64,000 bases of DNA from Galerina marginata (GCA_023014335.1 JAECYW010000003.1:3720001-3784000), one strand, 5' to 3'. Counted from the stretch's first letter, positions 11,638 to 24,224 are shown. Notes: generated by a model not told the origin, from the sequence alone. Numbers and translations: made by a program.

Positions 11638-14600
11638 TGGAGAGGCGCACCGTCCGCATTTGAAAGCGGCAGCTTAGTAAGCGCACAGCCACCTCAAAAG
11701 TGGCAAGTTGTCTTCCGTGTCGACTGGAAGGCCGCTTTCAATGATTCTTCGCTCGTAGAATAGTGATTAATGTGGATATCATGTACAGTAGGGTATATAG
11801 AAAATTTAAATTATAAATCATCATTGTCTGACTCATAAAGGTGATCTTCTCCAGTTGACTTAATAGTCTCCAGTGCCCGAGAAAGTAATTCGTATGCTGT
11901 TTCCTTCGTATCGCCTCGTGCATGAAACCTGACCACTGCCTTCTTCAGCTCAAATACTCTCTGTGCTTTGTTCTTCATGTGGCTTTTCAAAGGTATCTTC
12001 TCCGCCGTGTTCTCCGAGCTTCCGTTATTGTTCCCACTGTCGACATTGACAGACGCCAACCTGAGCTTCTCTATCTCACGATGACATTCTAGCTGAAGAA
12101 TCAATGCGTCGACTTTGAGCTTGTCAATGTCAACGTCCGTGAGGGTGAGGTCCTTCACTGTCTGCTTAAGAACGTTAGCCTGTTTTTCGCGTTTCTCCTT
12201 ACCCTGTGCTTCCTTCTTCCTGTTCCCCGCGATCTTCTCCTCGTCAGCTTGAATTTGCGCGACTTTGAGAGCTTTCTGGTGGCCACTTTCATCGCGTTCT
12301 CGGGCTGTTCGCATGAGGTAAAGTTGGTCTTCTTCTTCCGAAAGCTTGTGTGTCATAAAGCTTTCCGTTTCGTTCCTTGTTGCCATAAAGGAGGCATTGA
12401 ACTTCAGTAGAGTTTCTGCTGGCCGTCTTGCCTGTCCACGTCGCCAGCTACCCAGCCCCCCCTCATTCAAATCATTTGTCGACGAAAAATAGAGGGTATC
12501 CAGCTCTGTTTCACTCATCTTGTCAATATCGCCGCCTTCCTTGAATTCGTCGGAGAATCTCTCAACGAATGTTTCCCGAGCTCCAGTCACAAACGCGATA
12601 AGTGCCTCGTCGAGATCGGGGAGCTGGGATTTCAGACCCTTAATAGCTGCCAACACCTTTAGTGACCAGTCATCCCATTCTTCTCCGTCCAGGCATCCAG
12701 TTTTATGTGATACATCATCACCAGTCCAGAGCGCCGGCTTGTCAATGACGGATTGAAGAAACGACGCCTTCTTTTCAAAGAATCCACGAAGCTTCAAGAG
12801 ATTCTCGTGTGTCCTGACGTGTCGCATGAATGGTCGAGAAACTGCAATGTTGTAGAGGGCCAAGACGCAGAGTTCTGTAAGTGTCGGTATATCCTTGAGA
12901 GCAGCGGCAAAATTTTTCTCAATATTCGTCTCCCCAGGCCTGTCTTTCGCGTCACGGATAGCCTCCATAAAGGACAGAAAGAGGCTAAGATACACAAGAA
13001 TTACCGCAGCTGCTTCACCATGCGACCCATATCGTGTGTTGCTCACGTCGGGGTATGGGACACGGTGGCCGATGTGCTTTTCCATGTACCAAACGTAGGT
13101 GTCTTGTTGTCCTTTCTTGGTGTCCTTGTTTCTAAAAATCATTCCACCTAGCGTTGTAGCATGAACTCCGCCGCGTTTGGACACCTCCTCTGCTCGTTTC
13201 TCGGCTGCGGTCGCTTCAGTTCCAGAAGATCGGTTTGCTAGTACTGCGGCATTGTCTTTATTTGCAAGAAGCCGTGGGGGAGTCTTCTTCAGGTTGGTCC
13301 ACATTTCTGCCATGGCCTTCGCACCACCTTTGACACAATTTAGATCTTTGTGCATGCAGCATCCGGTTCGGATGAACCGCGTCAACTGCTCCTGATCTTC
13401 TTGTGAAAGGGCATCGAAGACTTGCTTTCCGATGTCGCGAATAATCTGAGCATCTGCGCCGGCCTTTTCATCCGCTGACAGTTCATCCCACTTCTCCTGG
13501 CCTCCATACGACTTGACTTGCTCTGCTTTCATGGCGATAAGGGTTGCAAGACAACGGCCAACATCCATCTCCATTAATGCTTCCTCTCCAAGCCGCATGA
13601 GGATTACTTCAAGACGCCATATTCGAAGGATTTCGTGGCTTTTCTTCTGATCGGCGGCATGATCCCCAGTTGTGCCAATTAACCGAAAAGCGAAGTCATC
13701 GGGTTTGAATCGTAATCCCTCTCGCTTTGCTAGTGCGCTGTTATTAAATACTTCCGCAAGCTCTCGGAGACGTTGCTTCAAGCCATCGACCTGAGTTTGG
13801 CTGGCATGATTAGTCGAAGTACCGATTCCAAGCGTACGCGACTTCCATTCCGGCGATGCATCCGGGTCCGAATAGTCGACAACCTGCAGTGCAATTGTAC
13901 GGCACTCGTATTCAATATGTTTGTGAGAGGTTGAATCAGAACTGTAGGTTATTTCTGCTGGCTTGTTAGCTTTGCGAAAGCTGATAAATCTTTCAAACCT
14001 ACTTGCAGACTTTATGATTTCGTAGACAAGCTGTATGTCGGCTGCCACCCCTTTCTCCAGGATGAATCGTTGAACTGAACGCTTATGCACGCGTTTATTC
14101 ACTTTGATTCCAAGTGCATTCCCAATTTCCACCAAAGCACCGCCAACTTTGGCCTCTGCAGTACCTGTAGAGACCAAGAGACGAGCAAGAGACCGTGCCG
14201 TGGCCGTGTAACGTCCTTTCTCCATCATGCGAAAGGTGTCAGGTCGGCTCCTAGACCTTTCGTGCATCCGCCTTTTGAGTCTTCTCTTCGCGGCCTCAAG
14301 TCTTCGGCACCTCTTCCACAAAATGACGCGTCGGTAAGTCAGGTTCTTCTGCGCCTCGAGAAGTGCTTTAATTCTTGCTTGCAGGAGTGATGTAGACTCG
14401 TCGGTTTCTTCACGCAACGTCTTGTAGTCCTTCTCCAGCATGGTTATAACTCCACGCATCCGCGTTGAATCAACATGAGCCTGCTTCAAGTCCACACGAC
14501 GCAATTCAGCTGCCTTCTCCAACCTCAGATTCCGTCGGCGAGCATTCCAGTATTTTTTGGATGTCTCCTTGACTTTCTCCAAGAGGAGTGCATTCTCCTT

Positions 14601-15241
14601 TGTGAGCCTTCTGATGACCTTTGTAGGTGACTCTAGGTGGACAGTGTTTGTTCGTTCTCCGAGTGGGTTTTGTTGAGGTTCTTGGGCCTTGTTAAGGGCA
14701 GCAGCACTACACTTTTTTTGCTTCAGAGTCCGTTTACTGCGTTTCTTGGGTTCTCGTGCCATTAGAAGCAATAAGCTAGCATATTAAGGAGATTTGGTAG
14801 GGCATAGGGAGCAACAAAACGTGTTTTTTTTGCTCGAGCGAGCTCGCAACGCGTCCAAGACACGCGTTACGTAATCCATTAATTGGCTTTTCGTCCGTCA
14901 AAAACCTATTACAGCTTTTCTCCTTCCTGCCACGCGTTCTCTCCCTGGTGAACGCGTCAAATTATTTCTATAGCAGTACTCTAGGGGGTCTTCGGGGTGG
15001 ATTTTTTAATTTTATCTTCATTCTCATTTTCGTAAGTGAAACCCATACTTGCTGAAAGAATATCCAAAATCGAGCCCCAAGACCCCCTGAGGAATTGAAT
15101 TTCTACCCGATCTGGCAAAAAATATTGGGGGAAGGGGTGGTATTGCGCTTAAAAAGGTGTTTTTCTTTGATATCTAGGAATTTGGCAAGGACAAAACATG
15201 TACAAATAAACCTCAGTCACAACCGGCTATGCGCCTCTCCA
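11638..15241. mobile_element. 3604-bp element of an unrecognised DDE family, 7-bp duplication
   Basis: The terminal inverted repeat is TGGAGAGGCGCA (12 bp) at both ends, and the 7-bp direct duplication CTTTAAA lies at 11631-11637 and 15242-15248. The right arm of the surrounding block keeps the uninterrupted site (TTTAAAG at 37109-37115, in the unit that also shares the rare variant GACGGACTTC), so the ends are certain. One intact intronless gene fills the element. Subterminal inverted pieces occur on both sides (TTGAAAGCGGC near 11661 with GCCGCTTTCAA near 11742; GGGGGTCTT near 14984 with AAGACCCCC near 15080). Confidence 0.95.
11811..14762 (-). CDS. Intact 983-aa DDE-like transposase, unnamed family
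   Basis: This is the only gene of the 3604-bp element and probably its transposase. The start is ATG at 14760-14762; a longer reading would need a TTG. Residues 1-60 are basic. About 50-170 form a charged coiled coil, likely for DNA binding or oligomerisation. Candidate RNase-H-fold residues follow: D276 in SSDSTSH, D367 in GTTGDHAADQ, the CCMHKDLN motif with H471, and E767 in STNDLNEGGLGSW. The D, D, C-x2-H, E order recalls hAT and KDZ enzymes, but the motif wording differs from both and I do not recognise a named superfamily. The C-terminal 150 residues are charged and helical. A decayed paralogue lies at 45631-48619. The frame has no stop or frameshift, so this copy may be active. The assignment as a transposase is inferred from the element structure. 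Confidence 0.88.
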   Translation of the reverse strand: MAREPKKRSKRTLKQKKCSAAALNKAQEPQQNPLGERTNTVHLESPTKVIRRLTKENALLLEKVKETSKKYWNARRRNLRLEKAAELRRVDLKQAHVDSTRMRGVITMLEKDYKTLREETDESTSLLQARIKALLEAQKNLTYRRVILWKRCRRLEAAKRRLKRRMHERSRSRPDTFRMMEKGRYTATARSLARLLVSTGTAEAKVGGALVEIGNALGIKVNKRVHKRSVQRFILEKGVAADIQLVYEIIKSASRFERFISFRKANKPAEITYSSDSTSHKHIEYECRTIALQVVDYSDPDASPEWKSRTLGIGTSTNHASQTQVDGLKQRLRELAEVFNNSALAKREGLRFKPDDFAFRLIGTTGDHAADQKKSHEILRIWRLEVILMRLGEEALMEMDVGRCLATLIAMKAEQVKSYGGQEKWDELSADEKAGADAQIIRDIGKQVFDALSQEDQEQLTRFIRTGCCMHKDLNCVKGGAKAMAEMWTNLKKTPPRLLANKDNAAVLANRSSGTEATAAEKRAEEVSKRGGVHATTLGGMIFRNKDTKKGQQDTYVWYMEKHIGHRVPYPDVSNTRYGSHGEAAAVILVYLSLFLSFMEAIRDAKDRPGETNIEKNFAAALKDIPTLTELCVLALYNIAVSRPFMRHVRTHENLLKLRGFFEKKASFLQSVIDKPALWTGDDVSHKTGCLDGEEWDDWSLKVLAAIKGLKSQLPDLDEALIAFVTGARETFVERFSDEFKEGGDIDKMSETELDTLYFSSTNDLNEGGLGSWRRGQARRPAETLLKFNASFMATRNETESFMTHKLSEEEDQLYLMRTARERDESGHQKALKVAQIQADEEKIAGNRKKEAQGKEKREKQANVLKQTVKDLTLTDVDIDKLKVDALILQLECHREIEKLRLASVNVDSGNNNGSSENTAEKIPLKSHMKNKAQRVFELKKAVVRFHARGDTKETAYELLSRALETIKSTGEDHLYESDNDDL

Positions 15242-15910
15242 CTTTAAAAAACATCAGTGAAGTCCGTCTGGCTGAATCCACCAGAGAATAATCCAAGTCA
15301 TTGAGCGCGAATCTTAGAAAGCAAAGAGGACAACATGTCCAATGCTTTAAAAAACATCAGTGAAGTCTGTCTAGCTAAGAGAATTTTAGAAAGCAAAGAG
15401 GACAACATTTCCAATGCTTTAAAAAACATCAGTGAAGTCTGTCTGGCTAACAGAATCATACAAAGCAAAGAGGACAACATTTACAATGCTCCAAAAAATT
15501 ATTGGTGAAGTCTTTCTGGCCAATGGCACAGAAAGATCATGATCAATCAGTATTATATTCTTTCCACAGAAAATGTTTTAGTTGTAGTTAAAATGTTTTT
15601 AATATTGTTAAAATGATTTTAAGAGGAAATAAATGTTTTTTAACCTAAAGAAAATGGTTTTGACCCAGTGCAAAGATTTTAACCAACCCTAAAGAAAAAA
15701 CATTTTACTACCATCAATCATCATCTAAAAGGATTTTAGCAAGGTTAAAAACATTTTAAAGTCACCAGAAAACATTTTACTAAAGTCAAAAAACATTTTA
15801 CTACAGGGAAAAACATTTTACCATAGTCCAAAAACATTTTAACATATTTAAAACCATTTTACTAATAGGGAAAAACATTTTACCATAGTCAAAAAAACTA
15901 TTTTATACTA
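15242..15910 (+). repeat. Left inverted arm, inner part
   Basis: The minisatellite resumes after the insertion (15242-15480). An array of AAAACATTTT-type decamers follows (15540-15900), of which the part to about 15790 is mirrored at 36560-36790. It ends just before the KDZ gene, so it is the subterminal region of that element. Confidence 0.82.
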
Positions 15911-15983
15911 CAGAGCATTACTATCTATGCAGTTATTTACAAAAAATTGAAGGCATATTATTCATATCAATCATGAAATTGAA

Positions 15984-18900
15984 TTACAAGATCATGTCAT
16001 CATCAGAATACTCAATTTCCATATCCAATCCTTCTGTCTCCATAGTGTCCATCATCTCAGATTCCTCCATCAATCCTTCCTCCTCAGAACCAACAGAACC
16101 ATCATCATTTTCCTCCTTTTGGGCCTCTCTTTCAATAACATTTTCAGTATTCTCCAATTTTCTAGCCTGTGCCAATTCTTCCAGAGTAGGTCCCCAGCTG
16201 CCTTCCAAAACCCCAGGAACTTGCCTCACAACAGGCTCCCAAGTTAAACACAATCGAAGTAGATAGTTTTTGCGTCTGTTTAACTGATAAACCAACTTGG
16301 GTGATTCTTCAGACCACTGCAAAGCAGTTACTGCAATAATCCACTCTTCGCGCATCCATTGAAACATAGATATCTTCTCAGCCTCAAGTCGTCTTTCTTC
16401 TTCCAAGCACCGATCAAGCTGTAATAGCCATTTAATCCCTGTCCGGACATCTTCATCTCCAAGCCACAAAGGAACATCCATTTGATTATCATTGTCATCA
16501 GTCAGTCCAATATCTTGCTAGATATTATCATCAACATCAAGTTTAAATAGCCCTTCAAGTTCAATTGGCAAAGGTGCAAGTGCACCCAGAGGAGCTTTCT
16601 TTGTGGTAATCAATTTAACAAGCTCAGCACACAGTTTATTGTAGCTTCTAGCAAGTGATTGAATGCCTGGCTCTTTCTTGCGAATCTGCTGATCTGTGTG
16701 CTTTTGCAGTTTTGCCTGATTGACAGTATTCCGATATGCTTGCTGTAAACCTTCAATTTCAAACTTCCGTTGTCGTAGTCGGTCGCGGATTCTCTGCTTC
16801 ACAGCCAAAGCATTCATCCGCATTTTCAGAAATTCATTTCCTATGAGCTTGCTGAGATTCAGTCTGCCATCAACAGAGAGTTTTGCTCTTTTATTCTCAA
16901 TAGTCTTCCTTGTCCGTTTTATTTTATTTTGGAGGTCTTCAATATAGGCCTGGACAGTAGATGCATCAAGACCATCATCAAATTCACCATCCTCCAGCAT
17001 ATTTTCATGCTCCTCCAACTCCTTTTCATCATTTTCCCTATTCTTTACCAATGCCAAAATACCCTCGATTTCTTTGTTGGCCAAATGCTTGGACTGTTTT
17101 GTCAAAGGTTTGGTTTGTTCAATAATCTGAGCCTTCCATTCATCCCGTAGGAGAGCTTCAGTATAACCAAGATCCCAAACAGGCTGAAGTCCTTCTACAG
17201 CTGCATTTTTCTTTTCTACAGTAGTCTTCCATTTACACTGCAGCCAACTTCCCAGACCCAATAATGACTTTTCATCAATGTGTTTAACCTGAGTATCAAT
17301 CGTATAAATACGATTGTAATACCCTGACACTTGGCAAGATGGGATTAAGGCTTTAATTGCACTCCAAAATCTTTCGCAGCCCTCGCCATCTGTAAGCCCG
17401 AATCCCACACATTTACGGGGGTGATATATGACTTGGCATGGCCATTGATGTCCATAAGCATGAAACACAGAGATCCCAAAGACAATGCGATTCAAAAAAT
17501 TGCCTAGAAACCCAAATTTCTCACAGCTGCGGTGCAACTGACAACCAATATCATACAATAGTCCAATCCGCATTGACTCTGGTATATGCTCATATAGTTT
17601 CATCAGCAAAGTCAAAGCATAGTGCTGCTTTTCACCAGCTGAAGTCATATTCACAAGCCACAAAACACGATCATGCCGGCAAAGCAAGGCCATAAGTCCA
17701 GTATCTGCAAAAAACAAAGTACTAGCTTTGATTCGTTTCTCATCAGCTGCCAGAAATGAATCATTACAGCCATCAAGCACAGATGTAGGCACTCGCATTC
17801 CAGGTTCGTAGTCTGGTTCAGCTCCTGCTCCAGTTTCCGAGGATTTACCCTTAGACTTAGACTTCTTGGGTGGTCGTATCTCTTCTACCTTGGCCTCCAT
17901 TGCATCCACTTCATCTCGAGGGATAAAAATAGTTTCAGGATGAGTGTGTGGACCCTGCCATTGCTTGGTGTCCGTTTTACGGCGCTTTTGGGTAAAGCAT
18001 GCATCAATGCAAACAATCGCATCAACCCTAGTATTGGAGTTATAATATGAGGATTCAATAAATATATCAGAGATACTCACAATTCATCTGGCTTACACCA
18101 ATTTTCACCCCCAAAGCAAAGAGGACATCTCTCACGAAGATATTCACTTGGGCGGTTAGCGTGAAACCCCTCATTTTTATCTCCCTCTTGTCCATCTATT
18201 ACAGAAATCAATAGATGAAAAAATAGTCAAGCAAACCAATATATACCTTCAGGTTGCGGCTCATCAGTCGCAGTCCTCAACCTCTGTGGCTCATAATGAA
18301 CATCTAGAAGCAACCTTGAGGTTCAAATTAACAAAGAAAACTTTCAAACAAATTCACCTTCATCCTCTCCATCTTCATCATCCATAGATAATATAGCTCC
18401 TCTTACTTTGTTTAAATAATCCCGCATCAACAGATTTTTGGTGTCCGTTAAAGTGGCATACCAAAGCAAAGCATTTCCAAACCAGCCACATAAACTGTCC
18501 TAAAGCAATTTTAGCTTTTGATATATACAACACAAAACCATAGCAAGACATACACGAGTTGTTAACTTGAAGTTTCTAGCACTAAGAAAACCTTCCAAAG
18601 TTTCACACCATGCAGTAGTATTAGGAGCAGCATTAGCAAACAAACTCCTGGCGAAATCCAAGACATTGAGGTCAACTGCCAAGGTAGGTTCCAAAGGAGC
18701 ACAAGGAAATAGGCCCTGATTAAGAAGCTGTAAAGCTGGATCTGTGCAGGTACACAGACTGATCTTCTCAATTCCTAATCACAGTCAATATGTCTTCTCT
18801 ATAGATCAAGATAAGACTCACGTTCAAAGAAAATACATGAAACCTCAATCAAACGTCCATCTGCACAGCCCACACATCCTTTAGGCTTCCTGAACTCCTC

Positions 18901-19290
18901 CATGTTACGCAAGCCAGAAGACTCATGCAAAAGAGACAAATATGACTTTAACAAAGCTGGAATAATATCCTCACTCCATCTGCGCCACTGCCTTTGCTTC
19001 TTTTCTGCTTTGGTCTGAGCCTCCGCACCAAGCCCACCATCCGGGGGATCCATAGGCACATGAACAGCTTCATCCTGGGTAAGGACTACTCCCTCTGCTG
19101 GTCTGACTTGAGAAAAAGTCCCCCCTGCAGCATAAACTTGACCTTCCGCACCCACAACCACATCAGGCAAGCCATAGGGTCTCCGAGAAACAGGAACAGA
19201 TTCAATTGGTACTAATGATGGTGCTGCCGTTGACCCAGCTGGTACAGCAGCTGAACCCAGAGCAGTAGCACAACGGAAAGCAGAAGGCAT
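15984..19290 (-). pseudogene. KDZ transposase with CxC1-like N-terminus, one nonsense codon
   Basis: The N-terminal exon (18799-19290, ATG at 19288-19290) has a WRRWSEDIIPALLKSYLSLL helix and a C-x2-C pair (CVGCADGRLIEV) as in the CxC1 cluster that accompanies KDZ enzymes. Further exons give KLTTRVCLAMVLCC and RERCPLCFGGENWC, with a GT donor at 18080. The main exon (16518-about 18030) carries KDZ signatures: VCIDACFTQKR, LLYDIGCQ, FHAYGHQWPCQ and TDGEGCERFWSAI. TAG at 16518-16520 replaces the W seen in the sister copy (DDDIWQDIGLTD at 9400 or so); the frame then continues to the true end at 15984. The protein would be cut about 177 residues short, in the helical acidic tail, with the catalytic core spared. 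It is the natural mover of the surrounding block, but activity is uncertain. Confidence 0.88.
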
Positions 19291-19791
19291 GGAAAACAAA
19301 GAGGAAAAAGGGAGGGTCCGAAGATGTGGAAAGCAATGAATCAAAAGCCACATACCCTACCTTTATAACAACCCTTAACAACTTACAATCACATCGCAGC
19401 ACGTCCCAAGATCATCAATATAAATTCAAAGGTGATTGGCTGATGAGACCAATCACCTGTCCGACACGTCACACAAAAAGATATATATACACTCTAAAAT
19501 AGAAAAGTTCAGTATTATAATTAATCTATCAGATGATCTCTTACCAAAGTACAAGATTACGCCACGGCAGGAGATACATCCGGAAGTTGATACGGGATAG
19601 ACGGGGCCCTTCCGAAGTAATCGAAGAATGTTTGGCAGTAAAAAGGACATGCAATCCTCTCCACTGCCCTAACACTCGCCTCCATGGCCACGGACATGGT
19701 CTGTGTTTTCTTCCCAAAGGTACTCATCCCCTTGAGCTTCTCTGCCGGGGACCCTGGCCAAGACGAAAGAACGACCCGAAAAGCTTCCACT
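19291..19791. other. KDZ gene 5' flank
   Basis: This is the upstream side of the KDZ gene. It has A/T-rich stretches around 19470-19530 (TATATATACAC) that could serve as a promoter for the minus-strand gene. Short frames overlap on both strands and have no known motif. No separate gene is supported. Confidence 0.4.
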
Positions 19792-20315
19792 AGGTGCCGT
19801 CAAAGTTGAGCTGCAGTTTCTGCAGTTTCGAGCTGCAGCTGCAGTTTGTGATTCGTCACAAATCATCACACCGCGTGAAAAAGACGCGGCGTTTCCTTCG
19901 TTTCCCAGATTGGGCTGTGCCTTGGTCGGCTGACCCGCCTCAACATCCGAGATGTCGTCGGCGCTGTTTTCAACGTCGTTGACCACAACTTTTCCCTTCT
20001 TCGTGTGTCCCTCTACGTAGGCCCTCTTGTAATTAAAAAAGACCAAATATCTTATTTCCTTGCTACAAACCCTGACCCTTAAACGTGCTGAATCCACATA
20101 TCTTTTCGAGAAGATAGTGAAGCTCGTCGTCGAGAACAGCGAGCGCAAACCCTAGGACTGGCGATGAGCTGGTACGACAGGGTTGGCAACGGTAACCAAA
20201 CCCTACACAGGTTTTTTTTGGACGACACGTGCACAGCTTAGGTCATGTCACTTCTGCAGCTGCAGCTGAAAACTGCAGTTTCTGCAGAATCTGCAGCTCA
20301 ACTTTGACGGCACCT
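19792..20315. mobile_element. 524-bp TIR element, 3-bp duplication
   Basis: Perfect terminal repeats AGGTGCCGTCAAAGTTGAGC continue with CTGCAG at both ends. ACT is directly repeated at 19789-19791 and 20316-20318. The subterminal parts are rich in the palindrome CTGCAG. The interior has a minus-strand frame without a recognisable domain, so it is a non-autonomous (MITE-like) element. A 3-bp duplication fits CACTA or PIF/Harbinger-like enzymes; the termini do not decide which. Confidence 0.85.
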
Positions 20316-21460
20316 ACTACATCAATGTGATCCGCATAATTCGCGGCACCAAGCCCTCAATCGCGCTTTGGCAAATTCACCAGAAGGGGAGTGCGGAACA
20401 TAAAGCAGGAGTAAACGAGGCGGTCACGCTGAGCCGCCTCCCATTCCAACATCGCATTCCTTGGTAGAACACAGTGGTCTAGCGCCAAGAACTCCAAGCG
20501 GAAATTGTGTTCGTGGAGATCCCATACGATCTGCCGCATGACAGTGGTGGAAAGAGAAAAGGTGCCAGCAGTCATCTCCTCCCTGGAAATGACCTCCACG
20601 CCATCCCAATAGAGAGTGATTGGCCCCTTGATGGACACCATGGACGTAAGATTGAACAACTTTATGAGGGCTTCGGCATTGAAAACACGGCGACGCTTGT
20701 TCGGCCGATTGGAAGACGTAGACGAGGAATTGGAAGTAGAGGCCTGCGACGAGGAGACACCCGAAGATTTTCCCACTGTTCCTCGAGGGGCTCCGAGGCC
20801 ACGCGACGGAGGAGTCACACCACGCCTGCGCGACGAATTGCCCACTCCACGGAACTGTTTTGAACTGGAAGTCGGTTCCGCAGACTCAAGACCCGGAGAA
20901 GCAATCCCCGGCGCATCCTCACCAGGCTCCGGTATAATGCCCATCGGGACGGCCACCATCTTCCAAATAAAATTCCTCCAGTCGTAAGGGGTAGGTAACT
21001 CGTTGTCCCCAGGGAGTCGAGTGGTTGTGCGACTGAACCATGCAACCCGCATCGCGAGCCACCCAATAGCATAAGCCAAAGTTTGCCTAACATTCCAGTC
21101 GGACAAACCAGGAGTCTCATTCATCAAGATAGAAGGCGGGAACATGGGATAGCCGTGGAGAAGCTTGAGGTCTGGATGGTTGATAATCCATCGCCAATCC
21201 TTAATCACGCCGCTCCGGGCGGACCTCCAGATGTCATTGACGTTCGGTTGCAAAACCGACACCGGCTCTTCGAACTTCATCAAGTCTATGGCAAATTTCT
21301 GTTCCTCGGTAATGAAACGACCAGAAGAGGGAGGCAGCATAGCCGGCTTGGTCAATGAAGTGGAGGGTGCGGAGGTGGAAGAACTCGTGGAAGAAGGCAC
21401 GCCCGCCCTGGCTGACGAAGAGGAGAGAGCAGGACGAGAGGAGGATGTCGAGGGAACTGC

Positions 21461-21470
21461 GGGGGGGGGG
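21461..21470 (+). repeat. G10 run that breaks a reading frame
   Basis: Ten G on the plus strand (ten C in the gene) lie between two stretches that both look coding but in different frames: LEDPLVAFPARAAQQNAP before, and the S/T-rich STSSSRPALSS after. Eight or eleven bases would join them. It could be real slippage or a sequencing error. Confidence 0.6.
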
Positions 21471-22930
21471 CATTCTGCTGGGCCGCCCTGGCTGGGAAGG
21501 CCACAAGGGGATCCTCAAGCCTAACATCATCTAAAAAAAATTAATCAGATAGGATACAGCATTGAACCAAAACACTTACCCATCTCGTAGTTAGTAACCT
21601 CCTCTTGCGAGGTGATATGGAAGGCGCTATGACCTAACTTGATGCTTTGCATGCCAGTGCGCAGACAAGCACGGTTCCGCGTCGCACAGGCAAAACCTGA
21701 ATAAGCGGATGGTTTGTTTATCATGACCTCTTTGGCAAGGCCAAACGGCACCGAAGGATCGCATTCGAAGGAGATATTCATGTCAAGAGGGATCGCCGAA
21801 GGTGGCCTAATGAGCCAAACAGGAACACCCATGGCATGCAGACTAATGGCCCGATTTACGTCGACGGTAAGTGCGCCCATGATAGACTTGTCGACAGGAC
21901 GTGGGTCAGCATCGGCGTCGAGGTTCATTTCCCTTTCCTTCCAGACCGTGAGGTATGCGTAACATGCGAGGGCTTCCAAAACGTGACGTTGAAAAGTTGT
22001 AACCGTAAGAAGTGTGTCTTCGAAAGTTTGGGGGGCGAATGTGAGGGTGAGGGAAGAATAGTGCATGCCTGTCTTGCTAAAACAAATCTCGTCATACTGG
22101 TGACTTAGCCATCGAGGCTTGTCAATGAGGGCTTGGATCCTGGATGAGAGTTTCTTGCGAAGATCGATGAACTCGTCGGCCAACGCAGGGCAAATCCTTC
22201 CCAATCCAGAAAACTCGGCCCCTTTTTCCAAAATAAAATCCTCCTTCGTAAGAACTCTCCACGCCAAAGCGAATTCGTGTTGAAGGAGCTCGTTGGCAGG
22301 AGGGCGAACTGGGACAAACGGCAAGAAATACGTTCCGTTGTAGTGAAACAGAGGCGCCCGGCCGGAATCAGACAAGAAATAATGGCCATCCGTTCGAGGA
22401 AGGACTTTCTCGGAATCCTGCACGATGGCCGGGATCCAATCCATGTTCGGCGATGTTATGACCATCCCAGTTGGACGACGGTACCCTCAATTGTCTTCGC
22501 CCCCTAAGCCGTAATCGAGCCCGGGAACAGCGTAATTGAGGCCGCGTCTGTATTCGTGGATCACCCGAGCATCCGTCCCGACATACCTAGCTGTAAATAT
22601 CACTGTTTATCAAAATTCCTGTTGAGAAAGTAATGACATACCTGAATTCGGTCGCAAATACGCCTTGATTTTCAAAACCCCGCTCTTAGAGTAACGCTCT
22701 TGGCCATAGCAGTCAATATAAGTATCTATGTCAAGTCAGAAATGGAATAGAAAGATGATAAGGGAGAGAACATACCGCCGGGAGGTTGAATAGGCATAAC
22801 TTTGAACAAAAAGACCTACAACAAATGGAAAAGATCAATCAGAACACCACACTTTACAATCACAGACATCGAATGCGCGAAATAACACAGGCCGATAGAT
22901 GCAGATCTACGTTTGGCGTGGCGACATCGT

Positions 22931-23258
22931 CGATCAACGAGGATGGCGATGGATTCTGCCAATCTTCGAGTGATCGTAGACGTCAATCCAGGCGCTGAAC
23001 TCGCGACAGGTCGAAGGATTCTGACCTGGTAGAGTTCACCGTGGGCGACGTTGTCGGAAAACATGAACGGCAATAGATTCTGCCAGTTCGAGAGCCAAAG
23101 GAGGTGTGCGACGGAAGGAATAGGCGAAAGAATGAAAGATTCAGACCCAGTAGAGGACGGCGAAAGATTCTGCCCGTCCTCGACTCGATTGAACCAAAGT
23201 GCGAAGGGTCGAAAGACTCTGACCCAGCAGAGGACGGCGAAGGATTCTGCCGGTCCTC
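22931..23258 (+). repeat. Six constant-tip hairpins (cluster 1)
   Basis: Hairpins lie at 22931-22976, 22997-23037, 23065-23089, 23153-23181, 23206-23225 and 23230-23258. Each has the tip CGAARGATTCTG or a close variant. In the tip GAA can pair with TTC around a three-base loop (RGA), with one bulged T and a closing C-G. The stems below the tip differ from one another (for example GAGGACGG/CCGTCCTC against GGGTC/GACCC), yet each is self-complementary. All read in the same direction. They lie in the predicted intron of accessory gene 1 between the exons at 22815 and 23694. Confidence 0.75.
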
Positions 23259-24224
23259 GAGGAAACACGAAGAAAAAGAAAAAAAGGAGGAAGGACGGAG
23301 AATGCTTACCGTCTATGTTGGCCGCGGTGGTGGTGGTTGAAGGGTGAAGACAAGATTGTAAGTCCGAGATTGTCCTGTGTGACCATCAGGTTACGAGATC
23401 ACGTGAATTGTTACAACCGCGAAATAGGCAGTGATAAGATTGTCGAACGGATTCAAATCTCAAATAATAAAGCAATTGAGTACAATGAGAAATAAAAATT
23501 GACTAGATGGAAGAAACGAAGTAGCGTATCACGAATGCCGAACGATTAAGATCAAATTTCAACGGAACTACATAAATAAGGATACTTTGTACACTAATTC
23601 AATTTTTTGACACAAGACAACGTTTACATGCAGCATACCTGCGAGTAGGGTAAATTAATACATCAATCGGAGGAGTAATGTCGAGAAATATACCTTTCAT
23701 AAGCTCTGGGTTGATCGTGAGGACCTTCACGAGGAACATCTTGAAGCATCCGCATGAGAATGGCCATTAGGGGATCGGATAGCAGCCGCGCAAAGTCAGC
23801 GTACAACCCCTCGTCGCGGTAATGGTGCTCATTGGAGATGTTGAGTCCCTGGATAAAACCGATTTTTTAGCAAATAGACCAAGGAAAAGAATCGTAGTAG
23901 AATATACCCCGACGGTGTCAAAGCCGATTAGACGTTCACCGAAGCACAACTGCTCGTCCGAAATCCTGGTGAATGCTCACTTGGCTGTACGCTTGATACA
24001 CGAATCAAATTCGATTATGCCGGAAGGAAGGAACTATAGGATCAATAATCTAAGATACGAGGTCACAAAGAACCTATGAAAGGCAACAAGCAAGAAAAAT
24101 ACGTACCTGGACCCATGGCCCAAAGCCTCGTCAAATGATACAGACCTCCCCAAGCCAAAGGCGCGTGAAGTAATTCACCTCGAGGGACAGGGCGAGGCCA
24201 AGCGGAAGGTCTTGTAGGCGTTGG

